A DNA stretch of 64,000 bases from Methylobacter sp. (GTDB taxonomy: Bacteria > Pseudomonadota > Gammaproteobacteria > Methylococcales > Methylomonadaceae). The stretch lies in contig JAUXTH010000146.1 in the NCBI GenBank assembly GCA_030679035.1, positions 1-64,000 of the forward strand, given 5' to 3'. Shown here piece by piece: positions 47,354 to 57,067 of the stretch (within the stretch, counting starts at the first letter, position 1; each line of letters opens with the position of its first letter). The translations under genes and the position numbers were made by a program. The notes beneath the pieces were generated by a model. The model did no database searches, was not told where the DNA came from, and saw only the letters and a list, made by a program, of their open reading frames with translations.

Positions 47354-48838
47354 TCAAAAAAATGTAATGTTGGTTTGGTTGGTCTTGATCTCGGCCTTCG
47401 TACCGTCGTGCGCCGCAAGCTGCTCCTCCATGGTGTAAGTCTTGGTCAGTTCTTCCAGCCATAGCTCCACATTCACCGAGCGAGACAATCCTTCGCTGGT
47501 TTCTTCATTGTTAAGCTCATTCAAATGCTGTTCGAGTTTGTTCAAATCGTCACCGACCAGCGTTAAAATCTGGCTAACCCGATCCTGAAACTGCAAGGTA
47601 ACTAAAACATCGGATATTCCATGATTGATGGCATTATTTTCAGCACGCAACAGCGCCTCGGAGTCGGACATTCCGGCAGCCGCTTGGGTGAAGTGTCTCA
47701 ATACCGAAGCAATAATCCGCTCCGCATTACCCCGCGTCTCTTCGTCTTGCCGGGTGAACTTCCGGGAAATTATTAATGTCTCTTCAATCGATTCGCTGAC
47801 GGATTCAATCGTTTCGGTAATCTTTTTACCGACATCACCCGACGAGCGTGCTAATTTTCGCACCTCATCCGCAACCACTGAAAAGCCGTGTCCCGCATCT
47901 CCGGCTCGTGCCGCCTGAATGGCAGCGTTCAATGCCAGCAGGTTAGTCTGACTGGCAATACTGCTGACTTCCCATGCCATTTTGCTTAGTTTCTCGGTAA
48001 AGCAGGACAAGTCCTCAATTGAGCGCAGCAGTTTTTCCTTATCTTCCAGCGATGCGCCCAGCGCCTTGGTAATGGTGCCCAATTCCAGCTGACTATCCTT
48101 TAACAGTTCAACGATCCCGCCATGTGAGTCGTTATCGCCTTCCACAGTATTTTGAGTCGCTATAACGGCTGCATCGAGACGATGTGACAGGGCGTCGAAA
48201 CGTTCCGCCAATTCAGTAATGGACTCTTCGGTATGCACCCTGGCCATTTCGATTTGAGTCGACCAGATCGGTAATACTTTTTGACATAGTATGTCCAGCC
48301 CATCTATGCCCGACTCTTGTTTTTCATCGCCGGTCGACTGATCATCAAGATATTGCGTCAAGACATCGAAGCGTTGAGCCAAATCAGCAATCTGTGTTTC
48401 GACAGAAAGCCGCTCGATTTCGGCTTGTTGTGTTTTTTTCTGATCCTGTCCACCGAGACGGTTTGATAACACGTCAAAACGTTGCGCTAAATCAGTCATT
48501 AAGGTTTCGATATGTTTCCGCTCTGCCTCAACTTGATTGGCGCAGACTCGCAAAACAGTTTCATTATGCGCATCCTGCAATGCCTTGATTGTTCCCTCGT
48601 GTTTCTGTTGTAAACTTTCAAGCAGGCTCTGCTCGCTAGTTTGCAACGACATTCGATAGCGGTTCCGACTCCAGAAATGCAAGGCGACAGTCATGACGAT
48701 CAAACCAGTCGCCATGGTCAAACCATTCATTGCAAAACGGCTGGACACTGCAAGACCTAGCGCACCAAGTCCGCCGGATGACAATAAGGGAAACGCTTGC
48801 CAATAATCATTTCGATAAAATTTCATCGGTTCTTTCAT
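47354..48838 (-). CDS. Single-helix methyl-accepting chemotaxis protein with repeated LAxRFDxL segments
   Basis: A 494-residue receptor with one hydrophobic segment near residues 15-45, almost no periplasmic domain, and a cytoplasmic stalk in which [26 protein letters not shown] and [13 protein letters not shown] recur (about residues 100-240). The signalling tip is [20 protein letters not shown], followed by a region with LQFQDRVSQ, a motif common at the end of this receptor subclass. The frame is open to 48871, but GGAGG lies inside that extension, 10 bases before the ATG at 48838, which is chosen. It is the first gene of the che run. Confidence 0.9.
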   Translation of the reverse strand: MKEPMKFYRNDYWQAFPLLSSGGLGALGLAVSSRFAMNGLTMATGLIVMTVALHFWSRNRYRMSLQTSEQSLLESLQQKHEGTIKALQDAHNETVLRVCANQVEAERKHIETLMTDLAQRFDVLSNRLGGQDQKKTQQAEIERLSVETQIADLAQRFDVLTQYLDDQSTGDEKQESGIDGLDILCQKVLPIWSTQIEMARVHTEESITELAERFDALSHRLDAAVIATQNTVEGDNDSHGGIVELLKDSQLELGTITKALGASLEDKEKLLRSIEDLSCFTEKLSKMAWEVSSIASQTNLLALNAAIQAARAGDAGHGFSVVADEVRKLARSSGDVGKKITETIESVSESIEETLIISRKFTRQDEETRGNAERIIASVLRHFTQAAAGMSDSEALLRAENNAINHGISDVLVTLQFQDRVSQILTLVGDDLNKLEQHLNELNNEETSEGLSRSVNVELWLEELTKTYTMEEQLAAHDGTKAEIKTNQTNITFF

Positions 48839-48871
48839 ATTGCAATTTCCTCCGTGATCCTTGATTAACAA

Positions 48872-49334
48872 TATTCATTTACATGTAGTCGATGCGACCA
48901 CAGACAGCCGAAGACTTTGAGAAGCGGCCGCGTTATTTTTGTCGCTTGTTGGGCAGGGACGCGCCCAAAGAAGCTTTCGCAACATTAGCTGTTGCGCTTC
49001 GAACTTGAATCCGCCGCAGCTAAAGCTGATGATTTAAGATTTATGATGAAAATTTAATTATTTTTTAAGTTTAAATTGATGGTGTTTATCCTATCAATGA
49101 AAACGCATAAACATTATTCGTACAAACACCTACTATTTGTAATTTTTTAGGTAGAAGCTTTCATAAGCTGTGTCCATCAAACGGACGTTTTATAGACACA
49201 CAAAAATCTCATAAATCCAGCAAAATTAAGGCCGGATAAAAATATTATCTGAGTCTTGCCGGAAAGAAGTTGCCAAAATCCGCTACAATCAATGTAAATT
49301 AATGGTTTGTTGAAATACTTACGGTCAAAAGCTT
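48872..49334. other. Divergent gap between mcp and dehydrogenase
   Basis: About 460 AT-rich bases that must contain the promoter of the chemotaxis run (minus) and of the dehydrogenase (plus). The only repeat recognised is the forty-base element at 49259-49297. No gene is seen. No sigma-28-type flagellar promoter (TAAA-N15-GCCGATAA) was noticed upstream of the mcp gene by eye. Confidence 0.45.
49259..49297. repeat. Forty-base element with CCGCTACAATC core, copy 2
   Basis: GCCGGAAAGAAGTTGCCAAAATCCGCTACAATCAATGTAA resembles the element at 32520-32560 almost throughout. Here it lies in the expected promoter position of the dehydrogenase gene. Confidence 0.7.
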
Positions 49335-50276
49335 ATGAAAATTGCCATCATCGGAACCGGTCGTGTCGGTTCCACGCTCGCTTATGCCCTGGTGCTAAAA
49401 CAGACTTGCGACCATCTGGTGATTGCCGGTCGTACCTATGAACAGGCCAGGGGGGATGCGTTGGATTTGCAGCACACGCTGGCTTTTTGCTCGCGTCCCA
49501 TGCGTATCGAAGGCTGTACTAATGAGCAGGTAAAGGATGCCGACATTGTCGTCATCACCGCGTCGGTTGCGGCGGATGGACAGGTTTTGATCTCCCGCCT
49601 CCAATTAGGTGAGGAAAATACCCTATTGTTCAGGGAATTGATTCCGGTGCTGGCCGCCAATAATCCCAAGGCCATATTCGTTATCGTGACCAATCCGGTC
49701 GATGTGATGACTTATGCGGCGTATAAATTATCCGGTTTTGCAGCCAATCGGGTGATAGGGGTCGGGACGCTGGTGGATTCCGCCCGGTTTCGTGCCTTGC
49801 TGTCACAAGAAGAGCATATTCATCCTGATGACCTTCGCGCCTATATTCTGGGTGAACACGGCTCCAATCAATTGCCCATATTGAGCAGCGCTGAAGCGGG
49901 AGGAGAACCGATCGGCGACACGCCCATTCACCGACAGTTATTTGAGCAGGTTACCGCAGCTGGTTTTGAGGTTTATCGCCTCAAAGGCTATACCAATCAC
50001 GCCATCGCCACCGCGGCATGCATGGTTATTGAAGCCGTAGTTTTCGACGAATACCGCACCATGCCGCTCGCCACCTGGTTTGACGATTGGATGGGCATTC
50101 GCGATAACTGTTTCAGCATTCCGGTGGTGGTGGGGCGTAGCGGCATTATTCGCCATTTGCACCCTGAATTGAACAACGGAGAACGACAAGCCCTGCGTAC
50201 TGCGGCGGTCGCTATCAAAAGCGCCATTGTTTCATTGATACCCGACTTGGTGGACGACAGTCGCGTTGATCGTTGA
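49335..50276 (+). CDS. Lactate/malate dehydrogenase family protein
   Basis: A 313-residue NAD-dependent 2-hydroxyacid dehydrogenase. It shows the dinucleotide loop GTGRVGSTLAYAL near residue 7, the NPVDVMTY segment, the catalytic aspartate and substrate arginine in GTLVDSARFR, and the catalytic histidine in GEHGSNQLP. The substrate-specificity loop (residues about 85-97, between VVITA and SRLQL) is two residues longer than in ordinary lactate dehydrogenases and has alanine where Gln (lactate) or Arg (malate) is expected, so the substrate cannot be assigned. It is transcribed alone. Confidence 0.85.
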   Translation: MKIAIIGTGRVGSTLAYALVLKQTCDHLVIAGRTYEQARGDALDLQHTLAFCSRPMRIEGCTNEQVKDADIVVITASVAADGQVLISRLQLGEENTLLFRELIPVLAANNPKAIFVIVTNPVDVMTYAAYKLSGFAANRVIGVGTLVDSARFRALLSQEEHIHPDDLRAYILGEHGSNQLPILSSAEAGGEPIGDTPIHRQLFEQVTAAGFEVYRLKGYTNHAIATAACMVIEAVVFDEYRTMPLATWFDDWMGIRDNCFSIPVVVGRSGIIRHLHPELNNGERQALRTAAVAIKSAIVSLIPDLVDDSRVDR

Positions 50277-50312
50277 TTTTTTTACCCATGTTTCATGAAA
50301 CAATGTGCACAA

Positions 50313-50606
50313 TCACCATTCCAGCGTCGTGAAGTGAACGGCAACCTCCCAACCCTGTTCGGATTCGTTGGTCCGCACCACCCGTCCTTCACAGCGAAGA
50401 CGAGTCAAATTTCCTCCCCTTTTTTGCATGGAAATGAAGCAGCGCAGCATCAAATTCGGTTCAATGGCTTTATCCGTCGTAAAGCAAACTCCGGCAGTAC
50501 TCAGGTCGCGTGTTACGCCCGTACCTGAATCAAGCTCAACGGTACAAAAGGTAGGGTAGCGTCCGGTTAATCGATTTTCTTTGATGTCATTCATGTCTTG
50601 CTTCAA
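50313..50606 (-). CDS. PilZ-domain c-di-GMP receptor
   Basis: A 97-residue single PilZ domain. Both halves of the c-di-GMP-binding signature are intact: R-x-x-x-R in NRLTGRYP near residue 12 and D-x-S-x-x-G in RDLSTAGV near 34. It likely relays c-di-GMP level to an effector such as a flagellar, pilus or transcription component. A second in-frame ATG four codons in (MNDIKEN) is an alternative start. It converges with the dehydrogenase gene. Confidence 0.92.
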   Translation of the reverse strand: MKQDMNDIKENRLTGRYPTFCTVELDSGTGVTRDLSTAGVCFTTDKAIEPNLMLRCFISMQKRGGNLTRLRCEGRVVRTNESEQGWEVAVHFTTLEW

Positions 50607-51038
50607 TAGATGATTATGTTGGGCTCGGCAAATGATTATCCCTAAAGGGAAATGATAGTTTAGCTTTTATCGTAGAGAATTCAAATTCTGCTATCAATAA
50701 ATGCGATTACCTAACGGGCGATCCTGCTTAAGCTGAATATCCTGCATCATAAAGTTTTTGGGGCAAGTATATTTGCCTGTCTGACTGATTTTTTCGGTAG
50801 AAACAGGCTTATTCCGTCTTGAAAGTTACTGAGACTTACTTATTTTAGATGAATTAGGTAAAATTAGTCATTTGAAGCCCCTATAAAACTCTGGCCCACT
50901 GTTTGTTTAGTGGCGTTAGGGTTATTGCTAATGTCTACATCTTTGAGAAGGGCAGCCTTCAATCATCCATTCGTCCCCCATTAACAAAATGGGTACTCTT
51001 TTGTTGTGTACCGTGTGTACCTATTTTTTGCATAAAAC
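50607..51038. other. PilZ-prfC divergent gap
   Basis: About 430 AT-rich bases with no recognisable gene. GGGTACTC...GTGTACC segments near 51.0 kb may be part of the prfC leader. The prfC start has no clear Shine-Dalgarno sequence. Confidence 0.4.
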
Positions 51039-52625
51039 ATGTCGATTACTGAACTAAGCTCCGAAACCAAACGTCGTAGAACTTTTGCCATTATTTCCCA
51101 CCCTGATGCCGGTAAAACTACCATTACCGAAAAACTGTTGCTGTTCGGAGGCGCAATCCAGCTGGCAGGCTCGGTAAAAGGCAGGAAAGCCGCACGTCAT
51201 GCGACTTCAGATTGGATGGAAATGGAAAAGGAACGGGGCATTTCGGTGACCACGTCGGTGATGCAGTTCGAGCATAAAGACTGCATTATCAACCTGCTCG
51301 ATACCCCAGGCCATGAGGATTTTTCCGAAGATACCTACCGCACCTTGACCGCGGTCGATTCTGCATTGATGGTGATCGATGTTGCCAAAGGCGTTGAAGA
51401 CCGAACCATCAACCTGATGGAAGTGTGCCGCCTGCGTACCACGCCGATTCTGACCTTTATCAACAAGCTGGACAGGGAAGGGCGCGAACCTATCGAGTTG
51501 ATGGACGAGGTCGAAAACGTCCTGAACATCAAGTGCGCGCCGATGACCTGGCCTATCGGCATGGGCAAGCGTTTCAAGGGCGTATATCATTTATATAAGG
51601 ATGAAATCCACCTGTTCAGCGCCCAACACGGCGGCAAGATTGCCCAGGTTGAAATCATCAAAGGCCTGGATAACCCGAAGTTGGACGAACTGCTGGATGA
51701 TCAAGCTCAAGAACTCAGGGATGAAATCGATCTGGTCAAAGGCGCCAGCCATGAATTTCATCTGGAAGACTATCTGGCGGGCAAGCTGACGCCGGTATTT
51801 TTCGGCTCGGCTATCAATAATTTCGGGATTATCGAGTTGCTGGATGCGTTCGCCGAATATGCGCCGTCGCCAAGAGCCCGGCAGGCGGAGCAGCGCGAGG
51901 TGCTGCCTGAAGAACCCAATTTTACCGGCTTTGTGTTTAAAGTGCAGGCCAACATGGATCCGTCTCATCGGGATCGAATTGCCTTTTTACGAGTGTGTTC
52001 CGGCAAATTCGACAAGGGCATGAAAATTCATCATGTGCGTATCGGTAAAAACATCCAGGTTGCCAACGCGATCACCTTTCAGGCCGACAGCCGGAAAAGC
52101 GTCGAAGAAGCGTACCCCGGCGACATCATCGGCCTGCATAACCACGGTACCATCCAGGTCGGCGATACCTTTACCCAGGGCGAAACGCTTAAATTCGGCG
52201 GCATCCCTTATTTTGCGCCGGAATTATTCCGCCGCGTGGTATTAAAAGACCCGTTAAGAGCCAAAGCCCTGCAAAAAGGGCTGGTGCAACTGACTGAAGA
52301 AGGCGCGACCCAGCTGTTCAAGCCGCTAAAAAATAACGACCTGATTTTGGGCGCCGTCGGTGTGTTGCAGTTTGACGTGACCGCATTCAGGCTTAAAAGC
52401 GAATACAACGTCGAATGCGTTTATGACGCGATACCCATCTCAGCCGTGCGTTGGGTCAGTTCCGACAAACCGGCCAAGCTGGAAGAGTTCAAGAACAAGG
52501 CCTTTGATAACTTGGCTGAAGACGGCGGCGGTTACCTGGTTTATGTCGCCAACAGCCGGGTCAACCTGCAATTGACCGAAGAGCGCTGGCCGGATATTAA
52601 ATTCAGCGCGACGCGGGAGTTGTAG
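51039..52625 (+). CDS. prfC: Peptide chain release factor 3
   Basis: RF3 is a translational GTPase that removes RF1/RF2 from the ribosome after termination. The 528-residue protein has G1 HPDAGKTT near residue 22, switch segment [10 protein letters not shown]3 LDTPGHEDF near 88, and G4 NKLD near 141. The C-terminal domains are complete to [13 protein letters not shown]. All are diagnostic of PrfC rather than EF-G. It is monocistronic, with hairpin repeats downstream. Confidence 0.98.
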   Translation: MSITELSSETKRRRTFAIISHPDAGKTTITEKLLLFGGAIQLAGSVKGRKAARHATSDWMEMEKERGISVTTSVMQFEHKDCIINLLDTPGHEDFSEDTYRTLTAVDSALMVIDVAKGVEDRTINLMEVCRLRTTPILTFINKLDREGREPIELMDEVENVLNIKCAPMTWPIGMGKRFKGVYHLYKDEIHLFSAQHGGKIAQVEIIKGLDNPKLDELLDDQAQELRDEIDLVKGASHEFHLEDYLAGKLTPVFFGSAINNFGIIELLDAFAEYAPSPRARQAEQREVLPEEPNFTGFVFKVQANMDPSHRDRIAFLRVCSGKFDKGMKIHHVRIGKNIQVANAITFQADSRKSVEEAYPGDIIGLHNHGTIQVGDTFTQGETLKFGGIPYFAPELFRRVVLKDPLRAKALQKGLVQLTEEGATQLFKPLKNNDLILGAVGVLQFDVTAFRLKSEYNVECVYDAIPISAVRWVSSDKPAKLEEFKNKAFDNLAEDGGGYLVYVANSRVNLQLTEERWPDIKFSATREL

Positions 52626-52640
52626 ATTACCCAAAGTAAG

Positions 52641-52778
52641 CTGCTACGGCTGCGTTCATGCAGCTGTAGTGTCGCTTTAAAATAATCATAGCTGCAACCT
52701 TGGCAAATATTGAGGCGGCCAAAGCAAGCTTTGGACTCCATGAAACTTGAATACTGGAGTTCAAAGCTTGCTTTGAAC
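52641..52778. repeat. Two hairpins downstream of prfC
   Basis: CTACGGCTGC (about 52645) pairs with GCAGCTGTAG to make a 10-base stem without a T run. Further on, CCAAAGCAAGCTTTGGACTCCA (52719-52740) pairs with TGGAGTTCAAAGCTTGCTTTG (to 52775) as a long imperfect inverted repeat. Either could end prfC transcription, but neither is a classical terminator. Confidence 0.6.
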
Positions 52779-52872
52779 TTTATGAGTTTAAATAGGGCAT
52801 TTTGTGACGTGCAGAAGCGAGTATTAGCCAGGGCGAGCAGTTCTCAAGTTTTTTTAACGGAAGGGCATAAGT

Positions 52873-53244
52873 GTGTTTTTGAAATGGTTGTGGTTATTTT
52901 TTTTGATCATTTTAGGCTTTCTAAGCCTGAACCCTTGGCTGCGTCCAGATTCTACGCAGGCTGTAGGGTTTATTACCTGGGATTTACTCGATCATGCAGC
53001 TGCCTACAGCTTGTTGTCGATCCTGATGATGGTCGCATTTCGGCAGCAGAACCGACCCTGGATGATGGCAGGCATCGTGATCCCGGTCGCAAGTCTGATC
53101 GGCGTTTTGTTTGAATATTGCCAGTATTGGTTTACTGTAAATCGGCAGTTTTCATTTTTTGATGCGTCCGCTAATGTTTGTGGCGCGGTGCTGGGTGTGA
53201 TTGTGTTCTGGGGTGTTCAGACTTATTGTAAACGCACTGTGTGA
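52873..53244 (+). CDS. VanZ-like family membrane protein
   Basis: A 123-residue inner-membrane protein with about four helices. The segment WDLLDHAAAYSLLS and later VLFEYCQYWFTVNRQFSFFDASANVCGA match the VanZ-like pattern (DKxxHxxxY... E..Q.......D...N..G). The function is unknown; VanZ itself gives low-level teicoplanin resistance. The start is a GTG at 52873, with GGAAGGG seven bases upstream. A longer open frame from 52710 is in another frame and is a shadow. Confidence 0.85.
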   Translation: MFLKWLWLFFLIILGFLSLNPWLRPDSTQAVGFITWDLLDHAAAYSLLSILMMVAFRQQNRPWMMAGIVIPVASLIGVLFEYCQYWFTVNRQFSFFDASANVCGAVLGVIVFWGVQTYCKRTV

Positions 53245-53273
53245 TGTGTAGCGCTTATCACTGATATAAAAGC

Positions 53274-55148
53274 CTACGCTTTATCATCAAACAGTTTTTT
53301 TCCGGTCAGTTGGTGGGGGGCTTGGGTTTTTGGGGAGCCGTCGTGTGCGTCCATGTGCCCCGTTGTTAAACCTGATGCTTCGAGCTGGTTTTTCAGGTAA
53401 TCCAGGTTGTGTTTGATGAGTTCAGTCGTTTGCGTGTTCTGGCTCTTGAAAAAGGTATTGATCACATCATGCCGGTAGGACACCATGCAATGAATCGTGC
53501 CCAGTTCCGGCGGGGTGATGGTGATATTAACCGACCAGTCGTTGCTGCCGGATTGTTGCTTGTTTTCCTTGTCCTGCTGTATTTCAATCTTGACCGATTC
53601 GGCCTGATGCCGGTCAATAAAGGGAATGTCGATGATCCATTGCTGCTTGGGGTTATCGTCCTTGGGCAGGGACATCAATTGATCCAGCACCAATTTGGCG
53701 ACGGTGTTCTCGGTTTTATTTTGCAGGTTCTTGAGCAGGTCAAGATCGGTTTGGTTTAGTTGCTGTTCGCCTTGAGGGTTAAGTTCCTGTTTTAAGGCAT
53801 GAATAAATTTAAGCAAATTGGCTTTAAAGTCCTCGGCGCTTGCTTGCTGCATTGTGTTTTTTCCGGCGGCATCCGTTGTCTCGACCAAAGCGCCCGCTTT
53901 GGCGGTGCTCAGCAGTTTATCCGCTTCTTTGCTGGCCATGCCGTCATCAGCTGGATTTACTGCTGGAGATGTTAACTCGAGCTTTGAACCAGCAAGCTGC
54001 TGTTCAAGACCTGAGCTGCCAGACAATGGCTGTTTTTGCGTCAGGTTCTGTAATATTTCAGCGGCAATGCGTTGCAATGATTGGGGTACGCTTTCATTTC
54101 TTATCAGCTGAGGTAACTCTTTAATCAGATCAGCCTGAGCCATTGCAGGCGGCAACTTGGCCTCAAGAAACAGCCCTGAATTGACTATGGATTGTTTAAG
54201 GCCCTGGCTAGTGATCAACTGTTCTTTTGGGGGCAGATTTTGGATTATTTTTGCGGCAATATCTTTTAGTGCCTGGGGCACGCTTTCATTTTTCATCAGT
54301 TTCGGCAAATCTTTTATTAACTGATTTAAAAAGATGGGGGCCGCTTCATGCCGCGGCAGAAACTGTTTTACAAACTCGGCTACTTTGGCTTCCGGGATGT
54401 TGACCGCAGCAGGTATGATCTTAAATTCCGGGGCGGTTCCGGCTTTGACGATTTCCAGGTTCAGGTTTTGTCCGACCTTTAAATCTGACGGTGCATTGGT
54501 CAGTTGAGTCCGGTCAATAGTGATCAGTGCAGCTTGTTTGCTGCCCGGTTCAGCTAGCGATGGGCTGGAAATTTGTAACTGGATTTTAGTGCCGATGATG
54601 CTGAGAATTTTTGCGTCTAAGGGTTGTCTTGGCTGCGATGAGGCCGAAGTGCTGTCCAGTTCCTTGCCGATTGCTACGCTCCCGCTATCCCCGGCAGTCG
54701 GTCGCATCGGTTCCTTCGGCAACTGCTCCATGCGTTGCTCTACCTCCTGCATCCGTGCAGTCGTACCGGTTGCGGCACTTCCGCCATCCTTGGCAGTCGG
54801 TATTAACTTTAAGCGCAATTCAGCGGTTTGGGTTTGGGGGTCTTGAAGTTGTATGATTTTGGCTTTTAATTCGGGCAAGGAATCGAGGATTTTAAATTCT
54901 ATGGACGGGGCGATTTGGGTAACCTGAATTTTTAAATCCTGCCCGGGGCTTATCGTAATCGGCTGGTTGCTTTGTACGGTGATGTCCTTGTCCCCCAATG
55001 TTAAGGTAATCGCATTTTTTGCCGCCTGTACATCAGAGCCGATCACTTTTACATCAAGCTGTTGCCCGACCTTCAGGTTTAAAGCGTTTTCTACTAACCG
55101 GTTAGGAGAAAATAGGGGGAGGGTATTTATGAACGAATTAATATCCAT
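53274..55148 (-). CDS. fliK: FliK-like flagellar hook-length control protein
   Basis: A 624-residue Gln/Lys/Pro-rich protein. The C-terminal 120 residues (WSVNITITPPELGTIHCMVSY, LIKHNLDYLKNQLEASGL) form the Flg_hook domain of FliK, which measures hook length and switches export specificity. The N-terminal part contains three related segments of the VGQQLDVKVIG / PGQDLKIQVTQ / VGQNLNLEIVK type, and about residues 285-395 hold a clear internal duplication (LIKDLPKLMKNESVPQ and LIKELPQLIRNESVPQ). No other flagellar gene is in the window. It is followed, after 9 bases on the transcript's 5-prime side, by the HDOD gene. Confidence 0.8.
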   Translation of the reverse strand: MDINSFINTLPLFSPNRLVENALNLKVGQQLDVKVIGSDVQAAKNAITLTLGDKDITVQSNQPITISPGQDLKIQVTQIAPSIEFKILDSLPELKAKIIQLQDPQTQTAELRLKLIPTAKDGGSAATGTTARMQEVEQRMEQLPKEPMRPTAGDSGSVAIGKELDSTSASSQPRQPLDAKILSIIGTKIQLQISSPSLAEPGSKQAALITIDRTQLTNAPSDLKVGQNLNLEIVKAGTAPEFKIIPAAVNIPEAKVAEFVKQFLPRHEAAPIFLNQLIKDLPKLMKNESVPQALKDIAAKIIQNLPPKEQLITSQGLKQSIVNSGLFLEAKLPPAMAQADLIKELPQLIRNESVPQSLQRIAAEILQNLTQKQPLSGSSGLEQQLAGSKLELTSPAVNPADDGMASKEADKLLSTAKAGALVETTDAAGKNTMQQASAEDFKANLLKFIHALKQELNPQGEQQLNQTDLDLLKNLQNKTENTVAKLVLDQLMSLPKDDNPKQQWIIDIPFIDRHQAESVKIEIQQDKENKQQSGSNDWSVNITITPPELGTIHCMVSYRHDVINTFFKSQNTQTTELIKHNLDYLKNQLEASGLTTGHMDAHDGSPKTQAPHQLTGKKLFDDKA

Positions 55149-55157
55149 CGCAATACC

Positions 55158-56039
55158 TTAAGCCAGCAATTGCCGGAGTTGCTCGATTTCATCTTTGGCC
55201 TTATCCAGTATATTGATGCTGTCGTTGGCATCCAGATGGACGGACAGTTTTTTGTAAGCGGGCAGGTCGTCTATTTTAGGTATTTTTTTTATATCGACTT
55301 TGCCGATGAAGCTGTGCAGCTGCGAGATCATTACGATGTCTGCGTAACTGGATGGATTGTCGTCATTGCGAAACCAGTTTTCGGCATTGATGACCACATC
55401 TTCAAAATCTTCGGGAAATCCCCACTGGCGAATGATTTGCACGCCTATGTCTGCGCGCAATTTCTTTACTATATCCGTGAGACTTTTAGGATAAGCAAGA
55501 ATATCGGGGTGATCATCGGCATAAGTCAAAATGGGCACGATGCCGATGTCATGTATCAACCCGGCCAGCATGGCCCGGTCAGGGTCAAAACCAGGGATTT
55601 TATGGGCGAAGACGGCGCTGATGGAGGCGATATAACTGCTGTGCGCCCATAACTCGGCCATTTTCTGACGAATAACGGGGGACTTGGCGTTAAACACCGA
55701 TTGCAGTGCAAACGTGGTAATAATGTCTTGAGAGGTTGTTAATCCCAGTCTGGTCAGCGCTTCGGGACAGCTTTCAATTTTTTTTCGGCCCGAATATAGA
55801 GCGCTGTTGGAGATTTGTATCAGTTTGGCAGTAATTGACGGATCGACTTGGACTATGCGTGCTATTGATGCGACGCTGGCGTAATCATCATTAATGGCGC
55901 GGCGAATTTTGAAAGCCACATCAGGAATAGTAGGCAACACCAAATCTTCGGATTGCATATGCCGATAGCAGTCCATTAAAAGTTTGTTTTTAGCCAAACT
56001 GGAGGCGGTATTGCTAAGGTTTTTGTCGGTTGGACTCAT
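55158..56039 (-). CDS. HDOD-domain protein
   Basis: A 293-residue protein with an HDOD domain (about 25-220), a catalytically altered HD relative. It has LPTIPDVAFKIRRAI at the start, SITAKLIQISNSALYSG and LTRLGLTTSQDI, and GLIHDIGIVPILTY near residue 163, where an HD pair is retained. HDOD proteins act in signalling and often accompany chemotaxis or c-di-GMP proteins; the precise role is unknown. It lies 9 bases upstream of fliK on the same strand and is divergent from prmB. Confidence 0.9.
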   Translation of the reverse strand: MSPTDKNLSNTASSLAKNKLLMDCYRHMQSEDLVLPTIPDVAFKIRRAINDDYASVASIARIVQVDPSITAKLIQISNSALYSGRKKIESCPEALTRLGLTTSQDIITTFALQSVFNAKSPVIRQKMAELWAHSSYIASISAVFAHKIPGFDPDRAMLAGLIHDIGIVPILTYADDHPDILAYPKSLTDIVKKLRADIGVQIIRQWGFPEDFEDVVINAENWFRNDDNPSSYADIVMISQLHSFIGKVDIKKIPKIDDLPAYKKLSVHLDANDSINILDKAKDEIEQLRQLLA

Positions 56040-56135
56040 ATTATGTTTATTTAATATTCAAACAAGCTGGCAAAGTTTAGTTTAAAATCTACCCCTACGT
56101 CGAACCGTATTGTATCCATCTTACTTTGCCCTGCA

Positions 56136-57065
56136 ATGAAAACAACGCCATCCGAAGTTTTAACCACTTTAGCCACTATTCGCGATTACATCCGCTGGGC
56201 CGCCAGCCGTTTTACCGAGGCCGAACTGAGCTTCGGCCATGGCACTGAAACAGCGCTGGATGAAGCGGCGGCGCTGGTTTTGCATACCGTTCGCCAGCCT
56301 TACAACCTGGCCGATGCGTATCTGCAAAGCGTTTTAACGCTGACCGAGCGCCAGGCAGTCATCGATATGATCGACAGACGCATCAACGAACGCATACCGG
56401 CTGCTTATTTAACCCATGAAGCCATTTTTGCAGGCCTGTCGTTCTATGTTGACCAGCGGGTATTGGTGCCGAGATCGCCTATCGCCGAATTAATCGAACA
56501 GCGTTTTGCTCCTTGGGTCAATGAAGAGCGGGTCTTCCGCATCCTGGATTTGTGTACCGGCAGCGCCTGCATCGCCATTGCCTGCGCTTATGCCTTCCCC
56601 GACGCTAACGTCGATGCGGTGGACTTATCGGAAGATGCGCTGGCCGTCGCCGAAATGAATGTCGCCAAGCATCAGATGGAAGATGCGGTAACCCTTTACC
56701 GTTCGGACTTGTTCAATGAGCTGCCTGAGTTTCGCTATGATGTGATCGTCAGCAATCCGCCTTATGTGTGCCTTGAAGAATGGGAGCAGTTGCCCGCAGA
56801 ATTTCGCGCCGAACCCGATATGGGCTTTAAAGGCGGACACACAGGATTGGACATTGTGTTGCGCATCCTGGTCGATGCCGACCGCTATCTGGCAGAGCAG
56901 GGGATTTTGATTGTGGAAGTGGGCAGCAGCGCGGAAACGTTGCAGAACGCTTTCCCCGACGTGCCTTTTTACTGGCTGGCTTTTGAGCGCGGCGGCGATG
57001 GCGTGTTTTTGCTGTCGGCCGAACAGGTTAGGCTATACAACGAATTATTTTTAGCGGCTTTATAA
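56136..57065 (+). CDS. prmB: Ribosomal protein uL3 glutamine methyltransferase PrmB
   Basis: PrmB methylates a glutamine of ribosomal protein L3 using SAM. The 309-residue protein has an N-terminal helical domain, the SAM loop [16 protein letters not shown] near residue 132 and the N5-glutamine methyltransferase motif NPPYV near 207. PrmB is preferred over PrmC (HemK) because of the length, the [28 protein letters not shown] segment and the aroC neighbour, a common pairing in gammaproteobacteria. aroC starts 2 bases after its stop. Confidence 0.95.
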   Translation: MKTTPSEVLTTLATIRDYIRWAASRFTEAELSFGHGTETALDEAAALVLHTVRQPYNLADAYLQSVLTLTERQAVIDMIDRRINERIPAAYLTHEAIFAGLSFYVDQRVLVPRSPIAELIEQRFAPWVNEERVFRILDLCTGSACIAIACAYAFPDANVDAVDLSEDALAVAEMNVAKHQMEDAVTLYRSDLFNELPEFRYDVIVSNPPYVCLEEWEQLPAEFRAEPDMGFKGGHTGLDIVLRILVDADRYLAEQGILIVEVGSSAETLQNAFPDVPFYWLAFERGGDGVFLLSAEQVRLYNELFLAAL

Positions 57066-57067
57066 CT

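Noticed and set aside
52710-53114. 134-codon frame overlapping the VanZ-like gene
   Set aside because: It runs through hairpin repeats and then out of frame through the VanZ-like coding region; the helix-rich frame from the GTG at 52873 is the real one.
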